Shown: positions 38,433 to 47,997 of the stretch, one piece after another | Layout: each line of letters starts with the position of its first letter | How positions within the stretch are numbered: position 1 is the first letter of the stretch | Assembly: GCF_009834345.1 (NCBI RefSeq) | Contig: NZ_CP035042.1 | Location: 4,340,001 to 4,404,000 of the forward strand | Origin: Billgrantia tianxiuensis | GTDB lineage: Bacteria; Pseudomonadota; Gammaproteobacteria; Pseudomonadales; Halomonadaceae | Length of the DNA stretch: 64,000 nucleotides | Direction of reading: 5' to 3' | The notes under the pieces: generated by a model | Database searches by the model: none | What the model saw: only the letters and a program-made list of their open reading frames with translations | What the model was told of the DNA's origin: nothing | Made by a program: the position numbers and the translations under genes

Positions 38433-41384
38433 ATGAGCGACTTTTCACCCGGCCAGCGCTGGATCAGCGACGGCGAGGCCGATCTGGGCCTGGGCACCAT
38501 CCTGAGTTGCGATCACCGTAGCGTCACCGTGCTATTCGGCGCCAGCCAGGAAACCCGCACCTACAGCAGCCGACAGGCCCCGCTGACCCGCGTGGCTTTC
38601 GGCAGTGGCGACCGCGTCCAGTCCGCCGAGGGCTGGAGCCTGACCGTCGACGACAGCAAGGAGGTCGATGGGCTGATCGTGTATATCGGTGAGAATGATC
38701 AAGGCGAGCTGCGCGAGCTGCCCGAGGCACGCCTGGCCGATACCATGCGTTTCGATCAGGCCCGCGACCGCCTGTTGACCGGTCAGGTCGATCGCAACGA
38801 CTGGTTCGACCTGCGCTTCCGCACCCTGCATCATCACCATCGCATCGAGCAGAATCCGGCTCTGGGCCTGGCCGGGCCGCGCATCGACCTGATTCCGCAC
38901 CAGCTCTACATCGCCGACGAAGTGGCCCGCCGCCACGCGCCGCGCGTGCTCCTGGCCGACGAGGTAGGACTGGGCAAGACCATCGAGGCCGGCCTGATCC
39001 TGCATCGCATGCTGCTCACCGGTCGTGCCCAGCGCGCCCTGATCCTGGTACCGCCGAGCCTCACTCACCAGTGGCTGGTAGAGCTGCTGCGCCGCTTCGC
39101 CCTGGAAGTGACCCTGCTCGATGAGCAGCAGAGCCTGGCCCAGGCCGAGAGCAACCCCTTCGAATCCGGCCAGTTGATTCTGGCCAGCCAGGAGTGGCTG
39201 TTCGCCAATCCGCATCGCCAGGAGCAGGCCGCCAGTAGCGACTGGGATCTGCTGATCGTCGACGAGGCACATCACCTCGATTGGAGTGCCGACCAAGTCG
39301 GCCCCGGCTACGCCTGCGTCGAGCGCCTGGCGAAGGCAGTGCCGGGGGTACTGCTGCTGACCGCCACCCCCGAGCAGATGGGGCTCGAAAGTCATTTCGC
39401 CCGCCTGCGCCTGCTCGACCCGGACCGCTACCACAGCCTCGATGCCTTCCGCGAAGAGGAACAACACTATGTGGAAGTGGCCCAGGCCATCGACGCTCTG
39501 GAGAAGCTCCCCGCCGGCGGCCGCGACACTCACGACAGCGTGACAGAGGTGATCGACGAGTCCGACAGCCTGGCCCTGCTGGATATCCTGGCCAACCCCG
39601 AGAGCAGCCCAGAGCAGCAGGCCAGCGCCCGCGACCAGCTGCGCGAGCAGTTGCTCGACCGGCACGGTACCGGCCGGGTGATGTTCCGCAACAGCCGCCG
39701 TCATGTGGGCGGCTTTCCCGAGCGTCGCCTGCACTTGGCGACACTGGCGTTACCCTCGGCCTACCGTCGCGTGCTGCGCAAGCTCGAGCGCGACGAGGAC
39801 TACCTCGACGAGCTGCTGATCGAGACCGGGCTCGACCACCCCGATGTGTTGATCTACCCCGATGCAACCTATCGCGCACTCTCGGACGACCCGCTCAATG
39901 CCGAGCCCTGGTGGCAGATCGATCCACGCGTGACCTGGCTGCTGGAGCGGCTTGCCGACGATGGCGAGCAGGGCTTCGCCAATGACAAGGTGCTGGTGAT
40001 CGCCCATGGTCGCGAGACCGCCCAAGGCCTGGCCGAGGCCCTGCGGGTACTGGGCGGGCTGCATGCTCCGGTGTTCCACGAGGGACTCACGCTGGTCGAG
40101 CGCGATCGTGCGGCAGCCGCCTTCGCCGATGAGGAAGAAGGCAGCCAGGTGCTGGTATGCTCGGAAATCGGCTCAGAAGGACGCAACTTTCAGTTCTGCC
40201 GTCATCTGGTGATGTTCGACCTACCGCAGCATCCCGACCAGCTTGAGCAGCGCATCGGTCGCCTGGACCGGATCGGCCAACGCCACGCCATCGAGATCCA
40301 CGTGCCGCTGTTCGAGGCCAGCCCCGGCGAGCGTCTGCTGCGCTGGTTCAGCGAGGGGATGGATGCCTTCGCTGCGCCCCACGGCGTCGGCAGCGAACTA
40401 TTCAACGCCTTCGGCGATGCCCTGGCCGAGGCGCTGCTCGACGACGAAGCGCTGGAGGACGTCATCAACGAGACCCGGGCACTGTTCGAGAACCGCCTGG
40501 CCCAGCGCGACGCGGGACGCAACCGCCTGCTGGAACTCAACGCCTGTCGCCCGGCTCGCGCCGCAGCGGTGACCGCGGCAATCCGCGAGCTCGACGACGA
40601 TCCGGCACTGACACGCTACCTCGACCAGGCACTGGATATCTTCGGCGTCGATAGCCAGGAACTCGGTGGCGGCCTGTTGCACTTGCAGCCCAGCCCGCAG
40701 ATGCTAGATGGCCTGCCCGGACTGGCCAAGGGCGAGGAAGGCTTCACCGCCACCCTGTCGCGCGAGCGTGCCCTGGCCCGCGACGACGTGCAGCGCCTCT
40801 CATGGGAACATCCGCTGCTGCGCGAGATGATGGGGCGCATCCTCGACGGCACCATGGGCAATACCGCCTTGGCGCTGCTCAAGCATCCCGCAATACCGGC
40901 CGGGCGGTTGATGGTCGAACTGGTGTTTCGCACCTACTGTCCGGCGCCCAAGCGGCTACACGTCAACCGCTTCCTGCCGCCGACCGCGGTGCGCGTGCTG
41001 CTCGACGAATCGGGCGCAGTACTCAGCGACAAGGTTTCGTTCACCGGCCTGTCGAAGAACCTGCGCAAGGTCAAGAAAGCCATGGCCCGCGACCTGATTC
41101 GCAGCCGTCACGACCAGTTGCGCGACCTGCTCACCCAAGGCGAGCAAGAAGCCGAGCGTGAGCTGCCAAGCATTGTCGAATCCGCCCAGGTGCGCATGCG
41201 CCGGGAGCTCGACGGGGAGCTGGCCCGCCTGGAGGCTCTGGCACGCCTCAATCCGGCAGTGCGCGAGGAGGAACTCGAGGCGCTGCGTCGCGAACGCCGC
41301 GAACTCGATGACGCCATCGAAGGTACCCGGCTGCGGCTGGATGCGGTCAGGGTCATCGTCACGGTGGGAGAAGAGAGCCGCTGA
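38433..41384 (+). CDS. rapA: RNA polymerase-recycling ATPase RapA
   Basis: 983 residues, close to E. coli RapA (968). The N-terminal Tudor-like domains (about 1-105) start SDFSPGQRWISDGEADLGLG. The Swi2/Snf2 ATPase has Walker A DEVGLGKTIEAGLIL (about residue 178), DEAHHLDWS (about 276) and the helicase C motif RIGRLDRIGQRHAIEIHVP (about 610). RapA releases stalled RNA polymerase. It is monocistronic; upstream genes are unrelated. About 200 bases before the gene hold no other coding sequence. Confidence 0.97.
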   Translation: MSDFSPGQRWISDGEADLGLGTILSCDHRSVTVLFGASQETRTYSSRQAPLTRVAFGSGDRVQSAEGWSLTVDDSKEVDGLIVYIGENDQGELRELPEARLADTMRFDQARDRLLTGQVDRNDWFDLRFRTLHHHHRIEQNPALGLAGPRIDLIPHQLYIADEVARRHAPRVLLADEVGLGKTIEAGLILHRMLLTGRAQRALILVPPSLTHQWLVELLRRFALEVTLLDEQQSLAQAESNPFESGQLILASQEWLFANPHRQEQAASSDWDLLIVDEAHHLDWSADQVGPGYACVERLAKAVPGVLLLTATPEQMGLESHFARLRLLDPDRYHSLDAFREEEQHYVEVAQAIDALEKLPAGGRDTHDSVTEVIDESDSLALLDILANPESSPEQQASARDQLREQLLDRHGTGRVMFRNSRRHVGGFPERRLHLATLALPSAYRRVLRKLERDEDYLDELLIETGLDHPDVLIYPDATYRALSDDPLNAEPWWQIDPRVTWLLERLADDGEQGFANDKVLVIAHGRETAQGLAEALRVLGGLHAPVFHEGLTLVERDRAAAAFADEEEGSQVLVCSEIGSEGRNFQFCRHLVMFDLPQHPDQLEQRIGRLDRIGQRHAIEIHVPLFEASPGERLLRWFSEGMDAFAAPHGVGSELFNAFGDALAEALLDDEALEDVINETRALFENRLAQRDAGRNRLLELNACRPARAAAVTAAIRELDDDPALTRYLDQALDIFGVDSQELGGGLLHLQPSPQMLDGLPGLAKGEEGFTATLSRERALARDDVQRLSWEHPLLREMMGRILDGTMGNTALALLKHPAIPAGRLMVELVFRTYCPAPKRLHVNRFLPPTAVRVLLDESGAVLSDKVSFTGLSKNLRKVKKAMARDLIRSRHDQLRDLLTQGEQEAERELPSIVESAQVRMRRELDGELARLEALARLNPAVREEELEALRRERRELDDAIEGTRLRLDAVRVIVTVGEESR

Positions 41385-41411
41385 AGCCGAGACCGGGAAG
41401 CGCCGAGCGCA

Positions 41412-42323
41412 TCAGCGCTTCCCGAGGATGTCGGCTAGCGCCTGCTCCAGCGTCGGGAAGCGAAACTCGAAGCCGGCCTCGAGCAGGCGCGCCGGGCGCA
41501 TGTCCGCACCGGTCAGCAGCAGCCGCGCCATCTCGCCGAATGCGGTTTCCAGTACCAATGCCGGCACCGGCAGGGCCGCCGGGCGGTTGAGCTGCCTGGC
41601 TAGGATACGAGTGAACTCGGCGTTGGTGACGGGATGCGGCGCACTGCCGTTGAACGGCCCGTCGAGGTCGTCACGCTCGAGCAGGAACAGGATGCTGCGC
41701 ACCAGATCCTCACGGTGTATCCATGGCATGAACTGCTTGCCGTCGCCGAACCGTCCGCCCAGGCCCAGCTTGAACGGTGGCAGCATCTTTTCGAGGCTGC
41801 CACCGCCCACGTCCAGCACCAGCCCGGTGCGCAGTAACGCCACGCGAGTGCCGAAATCGGCCGCCTCGAGAGCAGTATCCTCCCAACGTTTACACAGACG
41901 GTGGGCGAATTCGTCGTGAGGCGGCGTCTGTTCGGTGACCTCGCGACTTCCCTGGTCGCCATAGAAGCCCATCGCCGATCCCGACACCATGACATGCGGC
42001 GCCTTGCCGTTGGCCTGCCTGAGCTGTTCGCAAAGAATCACCAGGTCGCGGGTGACGTTCACGCGGGAGTCGATCAGCCGATTCTTCTGCTCGTCGCTCC
42101 AACGCCGGGCAGCAATGGGCTCACCGGCCAGGTTGACGATGGCATGTGGCGGCGAGTCGACGAAGTCGAGCACCGAACGTCGCACATCGACACCTTCCGG
42201 CAGCTTGCGCCGGGCGGATGCCGGGTCACGAGACACCACCTGCAGGCGGTGCCCTGCTTCTTTCAGCCGTAAACACAGGCGTTGCCCTACGAAACCGCTG
42301 CCACCGGTAATCAAGATTCGCAT
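41412..42323 (-). CDS. TIGR01777-family epimerase (YfcH-like)
   Basis: A 303-residue short-chain dehydrogenase-like protein. The Rossmann motif ITGGSGFVGQRLC is intact. It has VNLAGEPIAARRWSDEQK and SGSAMGFYGDQGSREVTE (the Tyr region), then PWIHREDLVRSI and GPFNGSAPHPVTNAEF, all typical of the YfcH family. The C-terminal DUF1731-like segment ends the protein. The substrate is unknown. In several gammaproteobacteria relatives lie near LitR/photolyase genes, as here (about 0.7 kb away). Confidence 0.88.
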   Translation of the reverse strand: MRILITGGSGFVGQRLCLRLKEAGHRLQVVSRDPASARRKLPEGVDVRRSVLDFVDSPPHAIVNLAGEPIAARRWSDEQKNRLIDSRVNVTRDLVILCEQLRQANGKAPHVMVSGSAMGFYGDQGSREVTEQTPPHDEFAHRLCKRWEDTALEAADFGTRVALLRTGLVLDVGGGSLEKMLPPFKLGLGGRFGDGKQFMPWIHREDLVRSILFLLERDDLDGPFNGSAPHPVTNAEFTRILARQLNRPAALPVPALVLETAFGEMARLLLTGADMRPARLLEAGFEFRFPTLEQALADILGKR

Positions 42324-42474
42324 AGCCTCTCTCCCGTCGTTCGGCTAATGGTCTCGTTCGCCGCTTCGCTGCCTTTCGTTATACAGTCATTGTACGACTC
42401 TGCTACTCTGGGACAACCAAACGAGCTGGCTGCGACTTCGCTCGCCGCTCATGTCCTGGCCACGGGAGACTGCC

Positions 42475-42855
42475 ATGTCCTATAGCCTGATCCTGCTCGC
42501 CCACGGCTCCAGCGACCCTGCATGGCGAGCCCCTTTCGAGCGCCTTCATGAAACCCTGGCAACACGCATGCAGGTCTCGCTGAGACTCGCCTACATGGAG
42601 CTTAGCGAACCCTCGCTGGAAAGCACCGTGGCCGAACTCGCTTCGGCAGGCGTGCAACGCGCCGAGATCCTGCCGCTGTTCTTTGCCGCCGGGCGCCACC
42701 TGCGCAAGGACGTGCCCGCTCAGGTCGAGGCTCTCGCGGCGACCCATACCGGCATCGAACTAACGCTATTGCCTCCCGTCGGTGAGCACCCCGCCTTCAT
42801 TGATGCCCTGGCCGCGGTGATCGCCGAACAGGCGGGGGAGCCGCTGCCAACTTGA
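42475..42855 (+). CDS. CbiX/SirB-type chelatase domain protein
   Basis: 126 residues from MSYSLILLAHGSSDPAW. This is the single-domain class II chelatase fold. The catalytic His is in LLAHGSSD, and a second His appears in FFAAGRHLRKDVPAQV. Such proteins insert Co2+ or Fe2+ into sirohydrochlorin; short versions act as dimers. Whether it serves siroheme or cobalamin is not visible. An ATG eight codons upstream is possible. It lies between the epimerase (divergent) and the LitR-like regulator. Confidence 0.85.
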   Translation: MSYSLILLAHGSSDPAWRAPFERLHETLATRMQVSLRLAYMELSEPSLESTVAELASAGVQRAEILPLFFAAGRHLRKDVPAQVEALAATHTGIELTLLPPVGEHPAFIDALAAVIAEQAGEPLPT

Positions 42856-42872
42856 CCGTGATCGCCTTCAGT

Positions 42873-42896
42873 TGTACATCGCTCGTTTAGTGTACA
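42873..42896. promoter_or_regulatory. LitR/CarH-type operator before the MerR regulator gene
   Basis: TGTACA-N12-TGTACA, two identical hexamer half-sites, with an extra flanking base giving TTGTACA/TGTACAA symmetry. It fits the T(G/A)TACA-N12-TGTA(C/T)A consensus I recall for Pseudomonas LitR homologues. The left half-site contains TTGTAC and the right contains TACAAT, so the halves coincide with plausible -35 and -10 elements (spacing 15). Binding would block transcription of the regulator and photolyase. Confidence 0.75.
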
Positions 42897-42981
42897 ATAT
42901 TCCCAGACCATGGGCTGCGGTAGCGGCCAGACGGCAACTTCCTCAACGACGGGACCAAGACACCACAAAGGGCAGGCGAGA

Positions 42982-43896
42982 ATGACCGAAAAGGCGACCC
43001 ATCCGGCCGACACACCGCTCTATCCCATTCGCGAGGTGTCCCGCATCACCGGTGTCAACTCGGTCACCCTGCGCGCCTGGGAGCGCCGCTACGGCCTTAT
43101 CCGCCCTCAGCGTACGCCCAAGGGGCATCGCCTCTATGCCCGCGAGGACATCGAGCGAGTCGAGCGGATCCTGCAATGGCTCGGACGCGGGGTACCGGTC
43201 AGTCAGGTCAAGGAACTCATCGACCAACCGCAAGCCGCGCCAGTGGCCGAACCCATCTCCGGCGACTGGTCAAGCCAACGGCGCCTGCTGACGGCTGCCA
43301 TCGAAGCGCTCGACCAAGGCCAGATGGAAACGCTCTTCACCCAGAGCCTGGCACTTTATCCTGTGGCCACCTGCTTGGCGGAACTGTGGCAGCCGGTAGT
43401 ACGTGAACTCGAGGAACACTGGGCCGACCAGCTCGGTGCCGCTCTGCAGCGTCGCTACTTGGAATCGTTCCTGCGCACCCGCATCGGCATTCGGCTCTAC
43501 CATGCCAACCAGCAGGCCAGAGGGCCCGCGCTGTTGATCGCACCTCTGCCCGACGACCCCGGGGCCCTGTGGCTATTGCTGGCGGCACTGGCCGCAAGCG
43601 ACGCCGGCTATCGCGTCTCCCTACTGGACGGCGCCCTGCCGCTCGGCGAGCTGCCGTTGGCGGTCGAGCGCCTGCAGGCCGCCGCCCTGGTGCTCGTCAG
43701 CGGCCGCGCCGAGCGTGCCGATCTGATCCGGCGTCAGCTTCCGCGCCTGGCCGAGCAGCTCGATGCCCCCCTCGGCCTGTGCGGACCGGTTGCACGGATT
43801 CGCAGCGGCGACCTGGCCGACAGCCTGGTGGAGCTGCTCGGCGACGACCTGCCCCTGGCCATGACGCGCATGCGGTCGTTGATCTTCGAACATTGA
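42982..43896 (+). CDS. LitR/CarH-like MerR-family regulator without B12-binding residues
   Basis: 304 residues from MTEKATHPAD. The MerR winged helix (about 12-80) has YPIREVSRITGVNSVTLRAWERRYG. It is followed by a helical bundle and a Rossmann-like domain as in LitR/CarH. In cobalamin-binding members W-x9-E-H holds the upper face; here W147 is followed by nine residues and then R157-R158. The lower His ligand of DxHxxG is also absent (PDDPGALW at 190-197). So light sensing by adenosylcobalamin is unlikely, unlike CarH, and a BluR/MlrA-like partner mode is possible. It lies 22 bases before the photolyase gene. Confidence 0.87.
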   Translation: MTEKATHPADTPLYPIREVSRITGVNSVTLRAWERRYGLIRPQRTPKGHRLYAREDIERVERILQWLGRGVPVSQVKELIDQPQAAPVAEPISGDWSSQRRLLTAAIEALDQGQMETLFTQSLALYPVATCLAELWQPVVRELEEHWADQLGAALQRRYLESFLRTRIGIRLYHANQQARGPALLIAPLPDDPGALWLLLAALAASDAGYRVSLLDGALPLGELPLAVERLQAAALVLVSGRAERADLIRRQLPRLAEQLDAPLGLCGPVARIRSGDLADSLVELLGDDLPLAMTRMRSLIFEH

Positions 43897-43918
43897 ACCC
43901 ACCGCGAGGCACCGGATC

Positions 43919-45337
43919 GTGGCCTGCACCTTGATGTGGTTTCGCAGCGACCTGCGTGTGCATGACAACACGGCACTGGCCGCGGCGGCCCGCCAGGGCC
44001 CGGTAGTGGCCGTATTCCTGCGCAGCCTTCCCCAGTGGCGACAGCACGGCCACGGTATCAACAAGCTCGATTTCTGGCATCGAGGCGTCGTCGCACTGGG
44101 CGACACCCTCGCAGGCCTTGGTATTCCCCTGCTGCATCGCGACATCGACACCTTCGCGCAGTCACCTGCCGTACTGCTGCAGGTCGCCCGGGAAGTCGGC
44201 GCCGGCGCCCTGCACTTCAATTACGAATACCCTCTCGACGAGCAGCGCCGCGACACGGCCGTCGTCGATGCTTTTCAGAAAGTAGGGCTACCGGCAACCG
44301 GCCATCACGATAGCGTGGCCTTCGCCCCAGGCGAGCTGCTGACGGGAAAAGGCGATTACTACAGCGTCTTCACCCCCTTTGCCCGTGCCTGGCATCGCCA
44401 ATTGACGGCAGCGCGCCTGGCGCTGCGCGACAGACCGTCCCCACAGCCCCATATCGGGATCGAAAGCGAGCGCATCCGCCCCCTGCCCCCCTGTGCGGAA
44501 ACCCCGGTCGATGCCAGGCTCTGGCCCGCCGGCGAGGAGGCCGCGGCGGATCGCCTGGAACGTTTCCTGCGCTTTCGTGCCCGCCGCTATGCAAGCCAAC
44601 GAGACCTCCCGGCCATCGCCGGTACCAGCGAACTCTCTCCCTACCTGGCGTTGGGCATGCTGTCCCCACGCCAATGCCTGCAAGCCGTGCTGGCCGAGAA
44701 CCACGGTAGCCTGGCAGAGGGCGATGCCGGTATCGTCAGCTGGGTCAATGAGCTGGTATGGCGGGAGTTCTATCAGCACGTAGCGGCGGGCTTTCCCCGA
44801 GTGTGTCGTTATCGCGCTTTCCAGCCGCATACCGAAGCGCTCGCCTGGCGCGACGACGAGAGGGGTTTCAACGCTTGGTGCGAGGGTCGTACTGGCTTTC
44901 CCATCGTCGATGCCGCCATGCGCCAGCTGATACACACCGGCTGGATGCACAACCGGTTACGAATGATCGCGGCGATGTTCCTGAGCAAGCACTTGTTGAT
45001 CGACTGGCGGCGCGGGGAAGCGTTCTTCCTCCGCCACTTGGTGGACGGCGAATTCTGTGCCAACAACGGCGGCTGGCAGTGGGCCGCCTCCACCGGCACC
45101 GACGCCGCACCTTACTTCCGTATTTTCAATCCCACCACTCAGTCGCATCGCTTCGATGCAGACGGACACTTCATCGCCGAGTACGTGCCCGAGCTAGCCG
45201 AGCTATCGCCCCGGGATCGCCACGCACCTGGCGAGGCTCTGCGGGCCAAAGCCGGCTATCCGTCACCTATCGTCGACCACAAGGCTGCCCGCCAGCGAGC
45301 TCTCGACGCCTTCAAGGCATTACCGGCAGCTCACTAG
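43919..45337 (+). CDS. phr: Deoxyribodipyrimidine photolyase
   Basis: 472 residues from a GTG (GAGG upstream); ATG 43934 is the alternative. The N-terminal antenna domain starts LMWFRSDLRVHDNTAL. The FAD-binding part contains FPIVDAAMRQLIHTGWMHNRLRM and FSKHLLIDWR-like MFLSKHLLIDWRRGE, then NNGGWQWAASTGTDAAPYFRIFNP, all hallmarks of class I CPD photolyase. It uses blue light to repair UV pyrimidine dimers. It is in an operon with the MerR regulator and probably controlled by the operator upstream of it. Confidence 0.96.
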   Translation: MACTLMWFRSDLRVHDNTALAAAARQGPVVAVFLRSLPQWRQHGHGINKLDFWHRGVVALGDTLAGLGIPLLHRDIDTFAQSPAVLLQVAREVGAGALHFNYEYPLDEQRRDTAVVDAFQKVGLPATGHHDSVAFAPGELLTGKGDYYSVFTPFARAWHRQLTAARLALRDRPSPQPHIGIESERIRPLPPCAETPVDARLWPAGEEAAADRLERFLRFRARRYASQRDLPAIAGTSELSPYLALGMLSPRQCLQAVLAENHGSLAEGDAGIVSWVNELVWREFYQHVAAGFPRVCRYRAFQPHTEALAWRDDERGFNAWCEGRTGFPIVDAAMRQLIHTGWMHNRLRMIAAMFLSKHLLIDWRRGEAFFLRHLVDGEFCANNGGWQWAASTGTDAAPYFRIFNPTTQSHRFDADGHFIAEYVPELAELSPRDRHAPGEALRAKAGYPSPIVDHKAARQRALDAFKALPAAH

Positions 45338-45355
45338 GCAACCCGATACGTTGTA

Positions 45356-47218
45356 TTAGGCCGTTGGCTCGGCTCGCAGCATCAGTCCCGACGTATCCGA
45401 CCTCAGCGCCTGCCACTGAGCCTCGATCACGTCGGCCGGCCCCGGTCGCGAATAGAGATAGCCCTGCACCAACCGACAGCCAGCCTGCTGCAGGAAGTCG
45501 AGCTGGCCGTGGGTTTCCACTCCCTCGGCAACGACGTCGAGACCCAGGCCCCGTGCCATCGCCAGCACGGCGCTGACAATGGCGGCATCAGCGGGATCGT
45601 CAGGCAGCGAGCGGATGAAGGCGCGGTCGAGCTTGAGCTTGTCCAGCGGCAGGTTCTTCAGATAGCTGAGCGACGAGTAGCCCATGCCGAAGTCATCGAT
45701 GGCGATACGGTGCCCCTTGGCACGCAGCGCTTCCAGGCGTGGCACGATATCGCCCGCCCGCTCGTCGAGCAGCACCGATTCCGTCAGTTCCAGACCCAGT
45801 TGAGAGGGCTCGATACCATGCCGGGCCAGTCCGGCCGAGAGAGAGGTTTCGAGTTCGCCCTGGAACATCTGGATCGCCGAGATGTTGATCCAGAGCGGAA
45901 GCTGGGGAAGGCCCATCTCATGCCAGCGCGCCATCTGCGCCAAGGCCTCATCAATCACCCAATTGCCCAACGGCCCCATCAGGCCATGCCGCTCGGCCAG
46001 CGGGATGAAGTCGGCGGGCGACACCATGCCATGCTCCGGATGCCGCCAGCGCAGCAGCGCCTCCATGCCCACCACGGCTCCATCCATGATGCGATGCTGG
46101 GTCTGGTAGTGCAGCTCCAGCTGCTCGCCGTTGGCCAGGGCATCGCGCAGGCCGTAGACCAGTGCCATGTGTGGCGAGTTCTGTACGTCCAGCGCAGGAC
46201 GGAAGCGCTGGGTGACGTTGCGTCCATGGCGCTTGGCGGAGTAGAGCGCCGACTCCAGGCGCTGGAACAACACTCCGGACTCCTTGCCATCTTCGGGCGC
46301 GCGGCAGCTGCCGATGGAGAGTCCCAGACGCAAGGTCTTGCTGCCCAGCTCGAAGGGTTCGCCCAGGTGCTGGCGCAACCCAGCGATCCACTTGTCATGA
46401 TCGTCGAAGGTCGTGGTGCGAATGACCAGGAACTCATCGCCACCCAACCGGCCCACCACGCCGCCGGCAACGTAACGAGCCAGGCGCTGGCCGAAGCGCG
46501 CCAGTAGCCGGTCGCCTTGCTCTACCCCGAGACTGTCGTTGACCGACTTGAAGCCGTCGATATCGACGATCGCCATGTCGAGACTTTCGCCAGCGCGCAA
46601 GTGGCGCAGACGTGAGGTCATCAGATCGTGTAGACGGCGGCGGTTGGGTAGCCCGGTGAGTGGATCCTCGAAGCCGATGCGACGCAGGTCCTGCTCGCGC
46701 GCCTTGTGCACCGAGATATCGGTGAAGGTCCCAACGTAGTGGCTGATATGGCCACGTGTATCGTGGATCGCCTTGACCCGCAGCCATTCCGGAAATTCGT
46801 CGCCCTGCTTGCGCCGATTCCAGATCTCGCCTTCCCAGCGTCCCTTGCTGTGCAGGGTTTGCCAGAAGCGTTTGAAGAAAGCCGAATCGTGTCGTGCGGC
46901 AGCCAGGTTGGCCGCGTTGAGGCCACGCACCTCCTCCTCGGTATAGCCGGTGATACGAGTGAAGGCTGGGTTGACGGCGAGGATGCGGTTCTCGGCGTCA
47001 GTGATCTGCACCCCTTCCTCGGAGAGCATCAGCACTTGCTGCATCAGATCGGCGTGCTGGCGGTCGCGCTTGATCTGGCGCCAGGCTGAGCCCAGTCCCA
47101 ATGCGACCAGGGCGACAGCAACCGTTCTCAGGCCAGGGCCAGGCAGCCAAATACAGGCCGGTAGCGCCACCATGGCAGCCCAGATCAAGGGGCGATTCAA
47201 TGCGAAGGATGGCCGCAT
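45356..47218 (-). CDS. PAS-GGDEF-EAL protein
   Basis: A 620-residue dual c-di-GMP protein. Two short hydrophobic segments at about 10-42 anchor it. A PAS domain (about 60-185) begins LMLSEEGVQITDAENRILAVNPAF and ends with a PAC motif. The GGDEF domain has VVGRLGGDEFLVI (about residue 285). The EAL domain has VGMEALLRWRHPE, ELTESVLLDE, IDDFGMGYSSLSYLK, KLDRAFI and VVAEGVETHGQ, so both activities look intact. It is convergent with phr, 19 bases apart, not in the photolyase operon. Confidence 0.93.
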   Translation of the reverse strand: MRPSFALNRPLIWAAMVALPACIWLPGPGLRTVAVALVALGLGSAWRQIKRDRQHADLMQQVLMLSEEGVQITDAENRILAVNPAFTRITGYTEEEVRGLNAANLAAARHDSAFFKRFWQTLHSKGRWEGEIWNRRKQGDEFPEWLRVKAIHDTRGHISHYVGTFTDISVHKAREQDLRRIGFEDPLTGLPNRRRLHDLMTSRLRHLRAGESLDMAIVDIDGFKSVNDSLGVEQGDRLLARFGQRLARYVAGGVVGRLGGDEFLVIRTTTFDDHDKWIAGLRQHLGEPFELGSKTLRLGLSIGSCRAPEDGKESGVLFQRLESALYSAKRHGRNVTQRFRPALDVQNSPHMALVYGLRDALANGEQLELHYQTQHRIMDGAVVGMEALLRWRHPEHGMVSPADFIPLAERHGLMGPLGNWVIDEALAQMARWHEMGLPQLPLWINISAIQMFQGELETSLSAGLARHGIEPSQLGLELTESVLLDERAGDIVPRLEALRAKGHRIAIDDFGMGYSSLSYLKNLPLDKLKLDRAFIRSLPDDPADAAIVSAVLAMARGLGLDVVAEGVETHGQLDFLQQAGCRLVQGYLYSRPGPADVIEAQWQALRSDTSGLMLRAEPTA

Positions 47219-47467
47219 GAGTGGTCCCGACGTAACGGTAGTGTAAGTTGAGTTGCGCCCATGCTATGCATCGACCCTAACCAAGAGTATCGACACATGG
47301 CGCAGACACTTTAATCTCTGGCGTCGGTTGCGTCATGCCCGGCGTGCAATCATGGGCCTCGGCCAGTAGACTAGGCAGGGCCGCCCGGGCGGGTTGGCTC
47401 TTTGTGCCATGCTGCCTCCGCACTGCACGCGGAAGGGCCCACTACAACTGCGACTCGGAACGACTCA

Positions 47468-47983
47468 GTGACCAAGCAACACTCCTTCGAACGCGAAGAA
47501 CTGCTGGCATGCAGCCGCGGCGAGCTCTTCGGCCCCGGCAACGCCCAGTTGCCGGCTCCCAACATGCTGATGCTCGATCGCATCAGGCACATTCATGAGC
47601 AGGGAGGCCAGTTCAACAAGGGCGAACTGATCGCCGAACTGGATATCAAACCCGACCTGTGGTTCTTCGACTGTCACTTCCCCGGCGATCCGGTCATGCC
47701 CGGCTGCCTGGGACTCGACGCCATGTGGCAATTGGTGGGCTTCTATCTAGGCTGGCTCGGCCACCCTGGCCGTGGGCGTGCGCTGGGCTGTGGCGAGGTG
47801 AAGTTCACCGGCCAGATCCTGCCCGAGGCCGACAAGGTCACCTATCACATTCACGTCAAGCGCATCATTACCCGGCGCCTGATCCTCGGCATCGCCGATG
47901 GCACCGTATCGGTGGATGGCCGCGAAATCTATCAGGCTCACGACCTGCGGGTCGGCCTGTTCACCTCTACCGCGAATTTCTGA
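47468..47983 (+). CDS. fabA: 3-hydroxydecanoyl-ACP dehydratase/isomerase
   Basis: 171 residues from GTG 47468. This start places the catalytic His at residue 70 ([14 protein letters not shown]) and Asp at 84 ([10 protein letters not shown]), identical to E. coli FabA numbering, and so excludes longer starts. It dehydrates and isomerises the C10 intermediate, beginning unsaturated fatty acid synthesis. fabB follows after 14 bases, the normal FabAB operon. About 250 bases upstream contain no gene and no operator that I can name. Confidence 0.97.
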   Translation: MTKQHSFEREELLACSRGELFGPGNAQLPAPNMLMLDRIRHIHEQGGQFNKGELIAELDIKPDLWFFDCHFPGDPVMPGCLGLDAMWQLVGFYLGWLGHPGRGRALGCGEVKFTGQILPEADKVTYHIHVKRIITRRLILGIADGTVSVDGREIYQAHDLRVGLFTSTANF

Positions 47984-47997
47984 AACAGGAGGCTTCC

